Positions 1 to 10,441 of a DNA stretch of 64,000 bases are shown here, one piece after another. How positions within the stretch are numbered: the stretch's first letter is position 1; each line of letters begins with the position of its first letter. The translations under genes were made by a program, and so were the position numbers. Source of the stretch: Knufia peltigerae (Eukaryota; Ascomycota; Eurotiomycetes; Chaetothyriales; Trichomeriaceae); NCBI GenBank assembly GCA_030247855.1, contig JAPDRN010000002.1, positions 620,001 to 684,000 of the forward strand, in the 5' to 3' direction. The notes beneath the pieces were generated by a model, which searched no databases, was not told the origin of the DNA, and saw nothing but the letters and a program-made list of their open reading frames with translations.

Positions 1-662
1 CTAGACGTTCGTCTGCACATGCATCGTTTCAATATCGCTCTCCTGCTCGGACTCCTTCTACTGTCGATGAAGATACGGGCAGCGAAGCAAGCTCCGAAAC
101 TTCTCATGTCGGCCGACGTCATCGCAGATCGGACGAAGATCGAAAGACTCGACCTTCTTCATTGTGGGTTCCCTCGTTCATGAGGTCGCACAAACGGCGT
201 CATTCGTCTGATGCAAGTTACCGTGCGAATGCTGTCAAAGACTCGGCCCAACGATCAGATCATCGTCAACCACAGGCCATCAAGGCTCCCCCGCCAGCAG
301 CTTACCGTGGTGGTGCTCCTCAGTGGCGTGACACAGACTGGGGGAGCGACGCAGCTACAGCCACTCCACCACAAACATATGCCCAGCTAGATCCCCGAGG
401 CCCAGCCATTCGTTACCCCGATCAAGCTTCTTTTGAGCCATTGACTCGAGAAAGCAGTAGCGGGAGTGGAACCGATCAAAGATATCGATCGTCGGACTGG
501 GAGAGAGGTGGTGCACATAGACGGGGAGGTGCACCTCTTAGAGTCGGTACCCTCACGGGCGTACAAGGGAGAAGATACCCAACATCGGATCCGATGAGTC
601 CAATCGATCGCCAGAGAAGCCATGCTCCTCCTTCCCGAGGTGGCGTCGCTGCTCTGGGGTAG
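1..662 (+). CDS. 3' end of a low-complexity hypothetical protein (5' truncated by window)
   Basis: The frame starting at base 3 is open from the window edge to a TAG at 660-662, so this is the C-terminal roughly 219 residues of a gene beginning outside the window. No in-frame ATG near the left edge is convincing as a start. The protein is rich in Ser, Arg, Pro and Gly, with several Arg/His/Ser clusters (for example RSHKRRHSSD), and has no membrane segment or recognisable domain. It looks like the disordered tail of a nuclear or regulatory protein, but no family can be named. Confidence is moderate that it is coding, because the frame is open for over 650 bases and codon use resembles the neighbours. 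Confidence 0.55.
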   Translation, partial: RRSSAHASFQYRSPARTPSTVDEDTGSEASSETSHVGRRHRRSDEDRKTRPSSLWVPSFMRSHKRRHSSDASYRANAVKDSAQRSDHRQPQAIKAPPPAAYRGGAPQWRDTDWGSDAATATPPQTYAQLDPRGPAIRYPDQASFEPLTRESSSGSGTDQRYRSSDWERGGAHRRGGAPLRVGTLTGVQGRRYPTSDPMSPIDRQRSHAPPSRGGVAALG

Positions 663-1214
663 ATTTGAGGAGGGAAGGTTACGATTCAGTCAGGGGTGGC
701 CAAACCCCCACAAAATACGCAATTACTTGCTTGCTTGAAACTTGGTACCTGATCTCAGAACAGGTATGAACCTAGTACAGAGTACGCTAAGAGGTATATG
801 AACACTACTCGATAAGTTCACGAACTGCAAAGAAAGAAAGGAAAAGGAATGATTTGACGTGATGAGACGAAATGAGACGAAATGAAATTATGAGGTTTTG
901 AAGACAGGTCAGCATAGAAGCTCAGGCTTATTTGGCGTTCAATCTTTGTTCTATCTTTGTTCTGTTTGATCTCTACTTTTAGTTTTTTTGGCGGACGGGT
1001 GAGGTATATACAGTGAGTCAGTCTATAGCAGTATAGCAGGGTATGAATATACTTGTCCGATGTCTTGATTCTTGTCAATATGCGTCTGGATCCTGTTTTG
1101 AAATGATTGACGTAGAGGGGAGAAGGAAGGTTCTCAGCCTCGTTGATATCTGGGGTAGACCGAAAAATATATAATATTTTACAATTTCGCTCCACATTGT
1201 AAAGTGTACGTGCC

Positions 1215-1223
1215 TACGGAGTA
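1215..1223. repeat. dispersed 9-mer TACGGAGTA
   Basis: Perfect copy in the spacer 3' of urease. It is one of seven in the window, all intergenic. Confidence 0.8.
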
Positions 1224-1258
1224 CTGTGTACCTAGAGATAGATATGTGCCAACATCAT

Positions 1259-1331
1259 CAGATTATATATATCGACAGATTATATATATCGACAGATTAT
1301 ATATATCGACAGATTATATATATCGACAGAT
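1259..1331. repeat. 17-bp tandem repeat, four perfect copies plus part of a fifth
   Basis: The unit CAGATTATATATATCGA is repeated head-to-tail at 1259-1275, 1276-1292, 1293-1309 and 1310-1326. A diverging fifth copy begins with CAGAT. All four full copies are identical, which points to recent slippage or expansion. It lies about 210 bp beyond the stop codon of the urease gene. Confidence 0.95.
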
Positions 1332-1538
1332 CATATCAAATCAGACGTCACACGTCATTCACGCTATACTGCGTATGGTAAACTACTTGTATGAGAAAAG
1401 TCGTGGACATTCCAACCATCATACTTCCTGGGTCATATTCAAATCACCATCGTCCCCCGTCCATCTCTTTACTGTCTGTCCAAAGAATTAAACGTCTTTG
1501 GCTTTGGTTTTGTTTCTTGGGGGGGTTTTTTTTTGGAA

Positions 1539-4296
1539 TCAAAACACATAGGCCGATTGACCCAACCCTACCTCGGTCGCGGGTTCGGCCTTGCAGACCA
1601 CCCCGTCGGCCTCGACGGTGTACCTCTCGGGGTCGACCTTCATTTTCGGGAGGGTGTCGTTGTACTTCATGTCCCTCTTGCCGACGTTCCTGCAACCCTT
1701 GACGGGTTCGACGCGCTTCGTCAAGCCATAACCACCGACGACGCCCGAATCGATGCTCCTCTGGCTGACGAAGGTTATGCTGGTTTGGGGGACGAGCGGA
1801 GCGAACATCGGTCTGCTCCAGATCGGTTCGACGGTCGGGATGCTGGCGTTGGCGTCGCCCATCATGGCCTGGGCGATCATGCCGCTCTTGAGGACCAACT
1901 GGGGCTTGGTGCCGAACGTCGAGGGCCTCCAGAGGACCAGGTCCGCGACCTTGCCGACCTCGACGCTGCCGATGAGGTGGCCCATGCCCTGGGCGACGGC
2001 GGGGTTCACCGTGTACTTGCTCACGTACCGTTTGACCCGGAAGTTGTCGGCCCCCGTCCCCTCGTCCTCCGGCAGGGGACCCCTCTGTCGCTTGTTCTTG
2101 TGGGCGGTGTTCCAGGTCCTCATGATCACCTCGCCGCACCGGCCCATGGCCTGGGAGTCGCTGGACATCATGCTGATGGCGCCCAGGTCGTGCAGGACGT
2201 CCTCGGCCGCGATGGTCTCGGCCCGGATGCGGGACTCGGCGAAGGCCACGTCCTCGGGGATGTTCTTGGACAGGTGGTGGCAGACCATCAGCATGTCGAG
2301 GTGTTCGTCCAGGGTGTCCCGCGTGTAAGGGCGGGTCGGGTTGGTCGACGAGGGCAGCACGTTCTCGTGCTCGACCACCTTGATGATGTCCGGGGCGTGA
2401 CCCCCGCCCGCACCCTCGGTGTGGTACGTGTGGATGGTCCGGCCCTTGAACGCCGCGATCGAGGACTCGACGAACCCGGACTCGTTGAGGGTGTCGGTGT
2501 GGATCAGGCACTGGACGTCGTACTCGTCGCACACGCTCAGGCACGTGTCGATGGCGGCCGGGGTCGTGCCCCAATCCTCGTGCAGCTTCAACCCGCACGC
2601 CCCGGCCTCGCAGGACTCGCGGAGTGCCACGGGCGAACTGTCGTTCCCCTTGCCCGTGATGCCGTAGTTCACGGGGAGGCTGTCGATCGCCTGGAGCATC
2701 TGCTTCATCAGAGTCTTGCCGGGCGTGCACGTCGTCGCGTTCGTCCCCGACGATGGCCCCGTGCCCCCTCCCAGGAAGGTGGTCACGCCGCTCGCGATGG
2801 CCTCGTACGCCTGCTGCGGACAGATCAGGTGAATGTGCGAGTCGAAACCGCCGGCAGTCACGATCAGGCCTTCTCCGGCGACGACATCGGTACCGTTCCC
2901 GACGATGAGGTCCTTGTGCACGCCCGCCATGACGTCGGGATTTCCTGCTTTGCCGATACCCTTGATCACGCCGTGCTTGATGCCGATGTCCGCCTTGTAG
3001 ATGCCCGTCCAGTCGATGATGAGGGCGTTCGTGATGACGGTGTCGAGAACCTCCTCGTCGCGTCGATCGCTAGCTTGACCCATACCCTCGCGGAGGGTCT
3101 TGCCGCCGCCGAATTTGCATTCGTCGCCGTAGCTGGTCATGTCTTTCTCGACACGCACCCACAGATCCGTAGTGCCCAGGCGAACGAGATCCCCGGTAGT
3201 AGGGCCGAACATGCCGGCATAGTCCGCTCTCGTCATCGACGCAGCGTCAATGTACGCCATGTCGCCAGCTGGTTCGGGCGTGTGGGCGAAACCCGCCGCT
3301 TGAAGTTTCGTGAGGATGTCGTCGACACGGGAGAGGTCCACCACACCCGTGGCCAAGTTGTTGCCACCGCGGATGACCTTGTTACCGGATAACTCGACGA
3401 GGGTGACTGTTTTGGTGTCTCCGGGCTCGAATCTGACGGACGTGCCGGCCGGGATGTCAAGATGGTAACCGTACGCCCTTGCGCGATCGAAATCAAGAGC
3501 CGGGTTCGTCTCGATGAAATGATAATGCGACCCAATCTGGTGAGTAGGTTGTCAACAGCCCTGTTGGTCAGACACAAAAGGACGCACGGTAACTAACCTG
3601 GATAGGTCTGTCACCTTTGCTGGTGACCTTGAGTTTGATCCTCTTCCGGCCTTCGCTGAGAACGATCCTTCCTTCCTTGACGGGGACAACCGCGCCAGGC
3701 ATCTTCTCGTCCTCATACTCGCTCGCATCCGCGAGGGGAAAAGCATTCTTGGACGGCACGGGGAGAAAACTCCCGTACAGGGCCTTTGCGAGATCACCGT
3801 CGTCTGAGCTGATGGGGTGGTCCACGGTCACAAGATAGGTGCCCGTCTTGAAAGTGCCCTCGATTTGGACCGTGTGCAAAGTCGAACCCACTGCCGGCAG
3901 GACGTGACGCCGACCCAGCAATTGCTTTCCGATGGCCATGAGATCCGCACAGGTATGGTTGCCATCTCGGACGAGCTGTTTCAAGTGCCTGTCAGGTGTT
4001 GTTCCAAATTAGGACCTATAGCAAGTGGAAACCAACCTCGTGCAAGACGCTCGCGATGAGAGCCTATTGGACCATATCAGCTGTAAACATCTTTGTGTCC
4101 GACCGGGTACGTCTTCTCGTACACAAGCTTCACCGTGATTCAACTTTACGCCTCTGGCAAGACGTCTTTGTGCTAAGAAGCCCAGCTGGGCCGTAAGCAG
4201 CTTATCGATCTAGCGAACATATGAGTTATGCACATCATCGGCCCACATCCGGGCTTTCCAGGCAATTTTTCTTACCTCCTTGGGAACAAGCTGCAT
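1539..4296 (-). CDS. urease (single-chain gamma-beta-alpha fusion)
   Basis: Nickel enzyme hydrolysing urea to ammonia and carbamate in the cytosol. Five exons on the minus strand: 4276-4296, 4123-4209, 4037-4063, 3598-3975 and 1539-3536, giving 836 aa, the usual length for fungal urease. The start MQLVPKE and the 27-nt third exon were chosen because they restore the conserved N-terminus (QLGFLAQRRLARGVKLNH, then ALIAS). The gamma and beta parts cover about residues 1-240 and the catalytic alpha part follows. Active-site groups are all present: HIH (405, 407), carbamylated Lys488 in GLKLHEDWG, His517, His543 in YHTEGAGGGH, the flap MVCHHL (Cys590, His591) and Asp631 in SSDSQAMGR. All four introns are GT-AG, 59-66 nt. 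No accessory genes (ureD, F or G types) are nearby. GATA sites upstream suggest nitrogen control. Intact and very probably active once nickel is loaded. Confidence 0.96.
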
Positions 4297-4448
4297 GATG
4301 TGCTGAACCCTTGAGGGTACGGCCTATACAGGATATAGATTTTGAGGTCATGAAAGTAAGACATGGAGGATATTGGAATGGGCAGTCTGCGGCTTGATGT
4401 ACTTGAAGGTGATTTTACGAGAAGCAGCAGATTGTGGTTTGGAGTGGC

Positions 4449-4519
4449 CTATCATGGACGAGCGGGAGTGCGGGGCAGATCAACGGGTAGAGATAAGCAT
4501 ACAATACGAGTAACTATCT
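4449..4519. promoter_or_regulatory. cluster of three HGATAR (GATA-factor) sites upstream of urease
   Basis: TGATAG (read as CTATCA at 4449-4454), AGATAA at 4491-4496 and AGATAG (read as CTATCT at 4514-4519) fall within 71 bp, about 150-225 bp before the urease ATG. AreA/NIT2-type GATA activators bind paired HGATAR sites in promoters of nitrogen-scavenging genes. That they act here is inference. Confidence 0.5.
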
Positions 4520-4897
4520 ACTAAAACTACTAGGTAAGCCATCATAAGCAGCATGATCGAGTTTAGCGAAGCCTTGCAGGACGTGGAGATGATTAATTCC
4601 TGAGGACATTGTTTGTATTGCAGTCAGTAAACTAAACTGGAACACCAGAGGTAGAAAAGACAGAGAAAAAAAAAGTACACAAAACATATACTGGCATTGC
4701 TCATTTCACCACACAACATCAGCAATTGGTTTATCCCATGAGACGCCTAGTCATTATCAACATGAAAAGTAGACATGCTAACTTCCATGTCCACCATGGA
4801 TGATATCTTCAAACCCCAAAACCAAAGCCAGAAACCCGCATGAATCATGTCAACTGTGCACGACGACAAAAACCCCGTAGCCTTAATTTTACACCCT

Positions 4898-6212
4898 TCA
4901 TTTCTTGCCCTTGCGAGATTTCTCAGTCTTAGTGGTCGATGCAGGGGCCGATGGAAGAGCATCCTTCTTGCCCTTCTTCGACTTCTTCTCCGGGGATTTG
5001 GCCGCCTCAGCCTTGGGTGTTGGCTTGCTGGGAGTGGCATCCTTGGTCTTGCGGCGCTTGGAAGACTTGGGGGGCGAGGGTTCCTTGACGGGCACGGGAG
5101 AGTCGTCTTCGGACGCCGCCGCAGCCTCTTCCTCTTCAGTCTCGGCCTCGGCGTCCATACCTGCAATATGGTCTGGTGCCTTGCCCATCTCAACAAGACG
5201 AGAAGCTTCATCGTCACTTGGGACCGGTTGACCGGCCTTGTAAGCAGCCATCTTGACACGGTAAGCAGCCAGGTTCTTCTGGTACTTGTCATCCCAAACC
5301 TACATGATGTTAGTGGAGTCACAGAGCAGCAAAAGGCGGTAGACTTACGCTCTTCTCTGCGGGCTTCATCTCAGTCCATCTGCGAGTACCCTCATCGGCA
5401 ACCTCTTTTGGCTTGGCCTGATCACCCAGTTCCTTGGCGATTTGAGCACGAGCACTCTGCATGTAGAGGAAGTATGGGGTGAGAGCACGCTTTGGTGCAT
5501 TGGGGTCATGAGGAGTTCGCTTGCGCTTCTTCTTTCCGTCGGTTTCGACTTCAGGGACCGCGGCAGGAGGAGCATCAGCCGGTCGACCAGCCAAAAGACC
5601 GGACTCGGTCAAGATGCTGGTAAGGTTGGCATCGATGGGGTTGAGACCGTGCTTTCCAGGAGTGAGGACCGTGTTCGCATGCTGAATGTAAGCACGGGAG
5701 AGATCCTGGACCGAGGATTGCAAGGTAGCAAGGGCCACGATGACCTGGTTGTAAGAGTGAGCAAGTGCTTTTGGTCTATGCTGAACATGGGCGATAGATT
5801 GTGCGAGTGAGTCCAAATCAGTAGTAAGAGTATGAATGGCAAACAGGGTAGCCCTATTGACTGTTCCGAGAAACTCCCAGTCTTCGCGAGCGACGTGCGC
5901 AGGCAGCTTGATGGAGGGCATAACGGGCATAGATGCATGCGGAACAATTGTATACAAATAGTGGCGACGCGGGTAACTGAGGGGAAGATTTGTTGTTTAC
6001 TCTTGGGGCGGCGAGGTCGTAGCGGGGTTGTGAATTGGGGGTGTGCGTGATAGGAACGCGTGAATGAAGGGAGTGGTGGTGGTGGCGGCAGAAGTATAGC
6101 ACTGTGGGCTCTTGATAGAGAACTGAAGACTTACCGAATCGCGGGTCCGCTGGAAGTCAGCAATGTTCACCTGCGTGGTGGCAGATTCGGGGTCGAGGGA
6201 TTTTTTGGCCAT
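4898..6212 (-). CDS. HMG-box protein (HMGB-type chromatin factor)
   Basis: Three exons: 6135-6212, 5349-5744 and 4898-5299, giving 291 aa. Joining exon 1 (ending RTRDS) to VIVALATLQSSVQDL in exon 2 reproduces the N-terminal module that I recall preceding the HMG box in related fungal proteins. The HMG box spans about residues 106-178 (DPNAPKRALTPYFLYMQSAR through the W and Y of WDDKYQKNLAAY), preceded by a basic KKKRKR. The tail is acidic, then strongly basic (SKKGKK, KSRKGKK). It is expected to bend DNA in chromatin. Unusually, intron 1 is 390 nt, and exon 2's frame stays open into it up to an in-frame ATG at 5930. A second, internally started isoform is therefore possible (see findings). 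Which nucleosomal or mitochondrial role it has cannot be told. Confidence 0.85.
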
Positions 6213-6729
6213 GGCGACGAGTTGGGTGTTTTTGTTGTCGAGGTTGTGGTGATGACTTGGTGAAAGATAGAGGCGTCGTTATGGGTAGGCAGATCTAGGA
6301 GGCTTAACTAAAAGAAGCCTGGACGGCGGCGCGATGGGAGAAGGCGTGGTGGGAGAAGTTTTCTGGCGGCGGGAAGTAGAAAAGAGAAAGAAGAAAAATT
6401 GGGGGATCACGACGGACGGATGGGGAGGGCCCTCCTAATAAGTGCGCGACCGAGCGAAAATTGGCACCTGGGATCAACCTCGAGCTTCGAGGCACAAAAA
6501 TTGATCAGAGAGGCAGCTTCCGGGCCCTGGAACCTGCCTCTTCGCTGCACCTGCAGCTAAGCTCCACCCGGCACTGCCACTAGCACCGACTCCCAACTGT
6601 TAATTGGACCCAGCCCGCTCGACTCGCGGTGCAGCTCCTGCTGCAGCTGTGCAAATAGTTAACCCGGTCACTCACTCTAGTGAGGTCTGGTAAGCTAGGG
6701 TGTGTGCCCAGTTAAGCATCCTCCCTCCC

Positions 6730-6738
6730 TACTCCGTA
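6730..6738. repeat. dispersed 9-mer TACTCCGTA (reverse of TACGGAGTA)
   Basis: Perfect copy in the gene-empty region upstream of the HMG-box gene. Confidence 0.8.
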
Positions 6739-8435
6739 GGCCACCGGCTATTCACCCATTAATCCGTCCCAAACGGGCCTGTTGATTGTTCGCTCTGGGT
6801 TAAACCCGCCCGGAAGTTTTGGTGGTGGTCGCGGGGACACCTCCATTTCATAACAAAGACGGATATGCAGCGCGACTCAATAGGTAAGGGACACACCTGC
6901 CTCGAATTTCTCACTACTCTCTCTCCCCTCTTAGAAGGTATGGTGGTCTTGTTGTGATGTCTGCTTTCGACATGTACTGTAGAAATCTTGGGTCTTCCCT
7001 TGTGTTGAGACAGGTCAACTCTTTAAAATTCTGATACTCTATTGCTCTTGTACTGTAGCGTTTGCAGTCCGGAAACGAAGATTGTAATAGCTGGCATACG
7101 AGTGAGTACAGGCGTGTCGCCGAGAGTTTGATCAAGCCTCACCTAATTTCAAACATTGGAGAGCCGCAGGAACGCCTCTCGATGGCAGTTGCGCCCAATA
7201 GTGAAACACTTTGACAGGGTCTCCTTTGAAGATACGGATAGGTAAGAAATTGGCAATTGTGGCCAGGCTCACTAATTTGTTTACTGACCCTCGTAACAAG
7301 TACTACCTTGCCCGCCTTAGGCTACTAATTTAGGGCCCCAACGAGCCTAGCCATCACACCACCAGTAAAACCCCGATCGACCGATCAGAATGAAATACTG
7401 TACATCTGCCCCCACGAAACCCCTCCCTGCTACAGAGTAAGCGCTTCTGGGCGCCTGCATGCCCATAATCCCCGAAGTCTGACACTCGTCGCAGTCCAAA
7501 ATTTTGGTGGTCAGGCTGAGAGCTGGGCATGCCCATGACACCGCGCGTCTGTCTGTCACTGCCTTATTTTTTAGGCCACTCTTGGGCTGGTGGACTGCAC
7601 CACTAAGCACCTCGGCACACTCTTTGTTAGGGTGCTGCTGGGCTCTTCAGGGATTACTGCTCAATCACAGCGGTCTGGTTTGTTGAAACTGGCTTGCGGG
7701 ATTCTTTCCGCCTATCATGCCCGGGACCTCTTACCTGACTAGAGCAATCTCATCCATTATTGTGTTCCTGTTCCAGCGCACTATGGCCGAGCCCTCCGTA
7801 GTGAGGCCGCCCCCTCAATTGATAGATTCATCATGAAGCCCATCGTCTGCCAGGGCTGGTGAGTCCTTTAGTTGTCCCCAAGGTTATTGAATGTGAAAGC
7901 TCTAACCCCCCACTCTTTCCTTCCAGCAGCGGCCTGGTCTTGTCTGGGTAGGTCCCCTAGACCCATGGTTCCCTTTTCTCTTCGACTTTCCTGAGGGCGC
8001 CGTGATGCCGCTACTGCTCAGAACTCTGTCTCTACCTAGATAGGCTTGCTAGAAACCCTTTATTTGGTGCTTGTCCGGAGCACCTATTCAAACTACCCTG
8101 GTACAAATAGGTACCTGAGGGGTAATTTAGAAGGCCTTCTCCTTCTCATCAGGGCCTGTAAAGCCCATCCATTCTGTCCCATAGCATTACCTCAGTATTG
8201 TCTGATATACACAGATTTTTCCCTGTACTGCACGCTTCAACTATTCCCCAACAATTTTTTGTTCCCTGAGGGAAAGGCCCGCCTCAAGCTTGATCGACAT
8301 CCCTCGTTACTGTAAAGTCTTTCTACAAAGACTGGCCTTGGGTTGTCACTATTGACTATTGTAGTAGGAAGTACTATTTTCCTTGGACATTACTCTTTCT
8401 TCGTTGCTCCCTAAGTATTAGCACACTCCGGTATA

Positions 8436-8444
8436 TACGGAGTA
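8436..8444. repeat. dispersed 9-mer TACGGAGTA
   Basis: Perfect copy about 455 bp 3' of the cytochrome b5 reductase stop. Confidence 0.8.
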
Positions 8445-8899
8445 GTTAGGTAATTTTCATATGATTCTGTAGGCTGGTTACTTCTCCCAGAGACAAATCG
8501 ACCTGCCTTTTTACTAGAGCTCCTAGTTAGCTAACAATGATGTATACAAGCGCTATACTTACCGCACTTGATAGAAATATTATATCAGATTACCACCGCT
8601 GCTAAGCTTGACTTGTCTGTATCTCTTGTTTATCCCAAGATGTGTATAGTCTCGGCTGTTGTGGAACTGTTTATTTCTATGACATTTTGGCTTCTCAATG
8701 CTCAATTCTCACTTTTTATATTTATGTACAAATCTCCAATTCCTCCGCCACATGTTTTTGTTTGTACAGACATGAAAACTTGTAAGCTGTTCGCTGCCTT
8801 CTCTATGTTGGTCAAAAACACAACTCTATCGTTTGCATGAAACCTTTGCTCACAAGTCTTTTCGTGTAGCATCTTCATCCAACCTGGGCGTATTGTGGT

Positions 8900-10125
8900 C
8901 TAGAACTTGTAAACTTGTTCCTTGGTATATCCGAGCTCCTTGAGTATGCCACTCAATTCACCCTGATCGGTTGGGCTGACTTTGGCGCCGCTGATGGCCT
9001 TGTACATACCCGGTGGTCCACATACAAAGACCTTGATGTTTTGGCTCTTCGGGTCCGGAATGACGTCCTTGAGCAGTTCCTTGGTTATGAAGCCCTTTCC
9101 GTATGGCCAGCTCTCAGGAGCGTTGTCCAAAGTATAGAATGCCCGGAACCGTTGAGGATACTCATTCTCAATCTTCTCGAGTTCTTCCTTCAACAGAATG
9201 TCCTCCTCTTTGACGTTGCCGAAAATCAGCGAAACCTTGGTCTTATCTTCCGGGTTCTTAAAGATCGCACGAATCAGCTGATACATGGGCGTGATACCAG
9301 TGCCACCGGCAATCAGAGTGATGTGTTCGTGCTTGTTGGCTGACCACGGATACTTGGGGATGGGACCTTTCATAGAGAGCGTTTGTCCTGGGGTCATGGA
9401 GTGCAGATGCTCGGACATAGGCCCATTAGGATATACTTTGACCAGAAGGTCGACGAATCCCTTTTCATCTACGTCAAGTCAGTTTGTTGGACCTGGAGAA
9501 AACGTGTGACGACTGCATACCTTCGTCGTTGATAGGCGTGTAGGGTCTAATGACGGGCTTATCATGCTGGGGACCCTTGTATTTCGTGATGATGGCCGCT
9601 GCCAAGTGGAATCAGCATCTTTCTCTGTCTCAAACTGTGGTGACGAGACTTACAGGCAACGTTCAGCCCAGACACCTGGTCCTTCTCAGGTAATTCGAAT
9701 CGCAGTTTCTTGGTATTGTGATTGTAAGGTATGACCTCTGCGAGTCTGAGATCGAGAAACCCTTGGTCACCCCCTAGAAAAGCCTTAGCCGCCGGAACCG
9801 ACTTCGCTGCTTGGGCAGCATCTTCCGAAGGCTTGGGAGCGGCTTCAGCGCTTGTTTTGTTCGATCCCAAAAAAGTGTAACCGGCAGCGCCTGCGCCGAT
9901 GGCTGCAGCACCAACAATCCAGGGCGTCGAGGAAGATGACTTGGGAGCTTCGGTCGCATAGCCGCGTATGCTCTACGGAAGGTGGACGGGTTAGCAGAAG
10001 ACCTCTCGACCAGGTCAACAAGACCGGGCGACATCGCAAACTCCTTGTCGATCCGTGCGGGTGGACCAATTCGCACATACCTGGCGCATAGGTCCCGCGG
10101 ACCTCAGAACAGCTCTAGCAAACAT
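8900..10125 (-). CDS. mcr1: mitochondrial NADH-cytochrome b5 reductase (Mcr1 type)
   Basis: FAD enzyme passing electrons from NADH to cytochrome b5, used in ergosterol synthesis and ascorbyl-radical recycling. Four exons: 10081-10125, 9654-9972, 9521-9598 and 8900-9468, giving 336 aa. The N-terminus (MFARAVLRSAGPMRQ, then SIRGYATEAP) is a mitochondrial presequence, and a membrane segment follows at about residues 30-50 (PWIVGAAAIGAGAAGYTFLG), as in outer-membrane/intermembrane-space Mcr1. The FAD motif is RPYTPIND. NADH-site motifs are GGTGITPMYQ and VFVCGPPGMYKAISG. The C-terminus ends in the family's typical aromatic Phe (VYKF). The splice joints exactly restore LNVASAIITKYKGPQHD. Complete and ordinary. 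It runs in the same direction as the nuclease gene upstream, with 316 bp between them. Confidence 0.94.
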
Positions 10126-10441
10126 GGTGATGGCTAAGGCAAGACAAGGTGAGATGCAGAAGAGAAGTCAGATGAGAGGACGAAGCTGATGCAGGGCGCG
10201 AGTGCAAGATAAATTATTAATGGCGTCAATTGGAGATCGAGGGAGCTCAATCAAGCTGACGTCGTAGGCATCTCCTTGTCGGACTTTACATGGCGATGCT
10301 TCCGAGGTGGGGAAAGAATGCACAATCATAGTCTAAGGCAGATTTCCATCACAGTATCATCAAATGCATATTGGGTATCAAAAACGCACCAGAAACGCGT
10401 CCAGCCATGATATCCAAAACGCAAATATGTGCAATCCGTGA

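Larger units (their letters stand above)
663..1538. other. intergenic, A+T-rich, holds a 17-bp tandem repeat
   Basis: No credible gene lies between the truncated gene and the urease stop. It contains one TACGGAGTA motif, the tandem repeat at 1259-1331, and a G-run followed by a T-run directly beside the urease stop. The short reading frames here have no conserved features. Confidence 0.6.
6213..8899. other. 2.7-kb gene-empty region
   Basis: This is the largest stretch without a recognisable gene. Reading frames are short, unconserved and interrupted on both strands. It holds two TACGGAGTA motifs and an isolated intron-like segment at 7859-7926 (GTGAGT, CTAAC, CAG). The part next to 6213 is the HMG gene promoter. 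Otherwise I see nothing that can be named: it could be a decayed element, a non-coding transcript or plain spacer. Confidence 0.5.

Noticed and set aside
818..1195. 125-aa minus-strand frame next to the left-edge gene
   Set aside because: A+T-rich, unconserved-looking composition with no domain; most likely untranslated flank.
1533..3392. 619-aa open frame antisense to the urease catalytic exon
   Set aside because: It lies opposite a strongly conserved gene. Its translation is Val/Asp/Gly/Arg-rich without any family motif, as expected from third-position G+C bias on the other strand.
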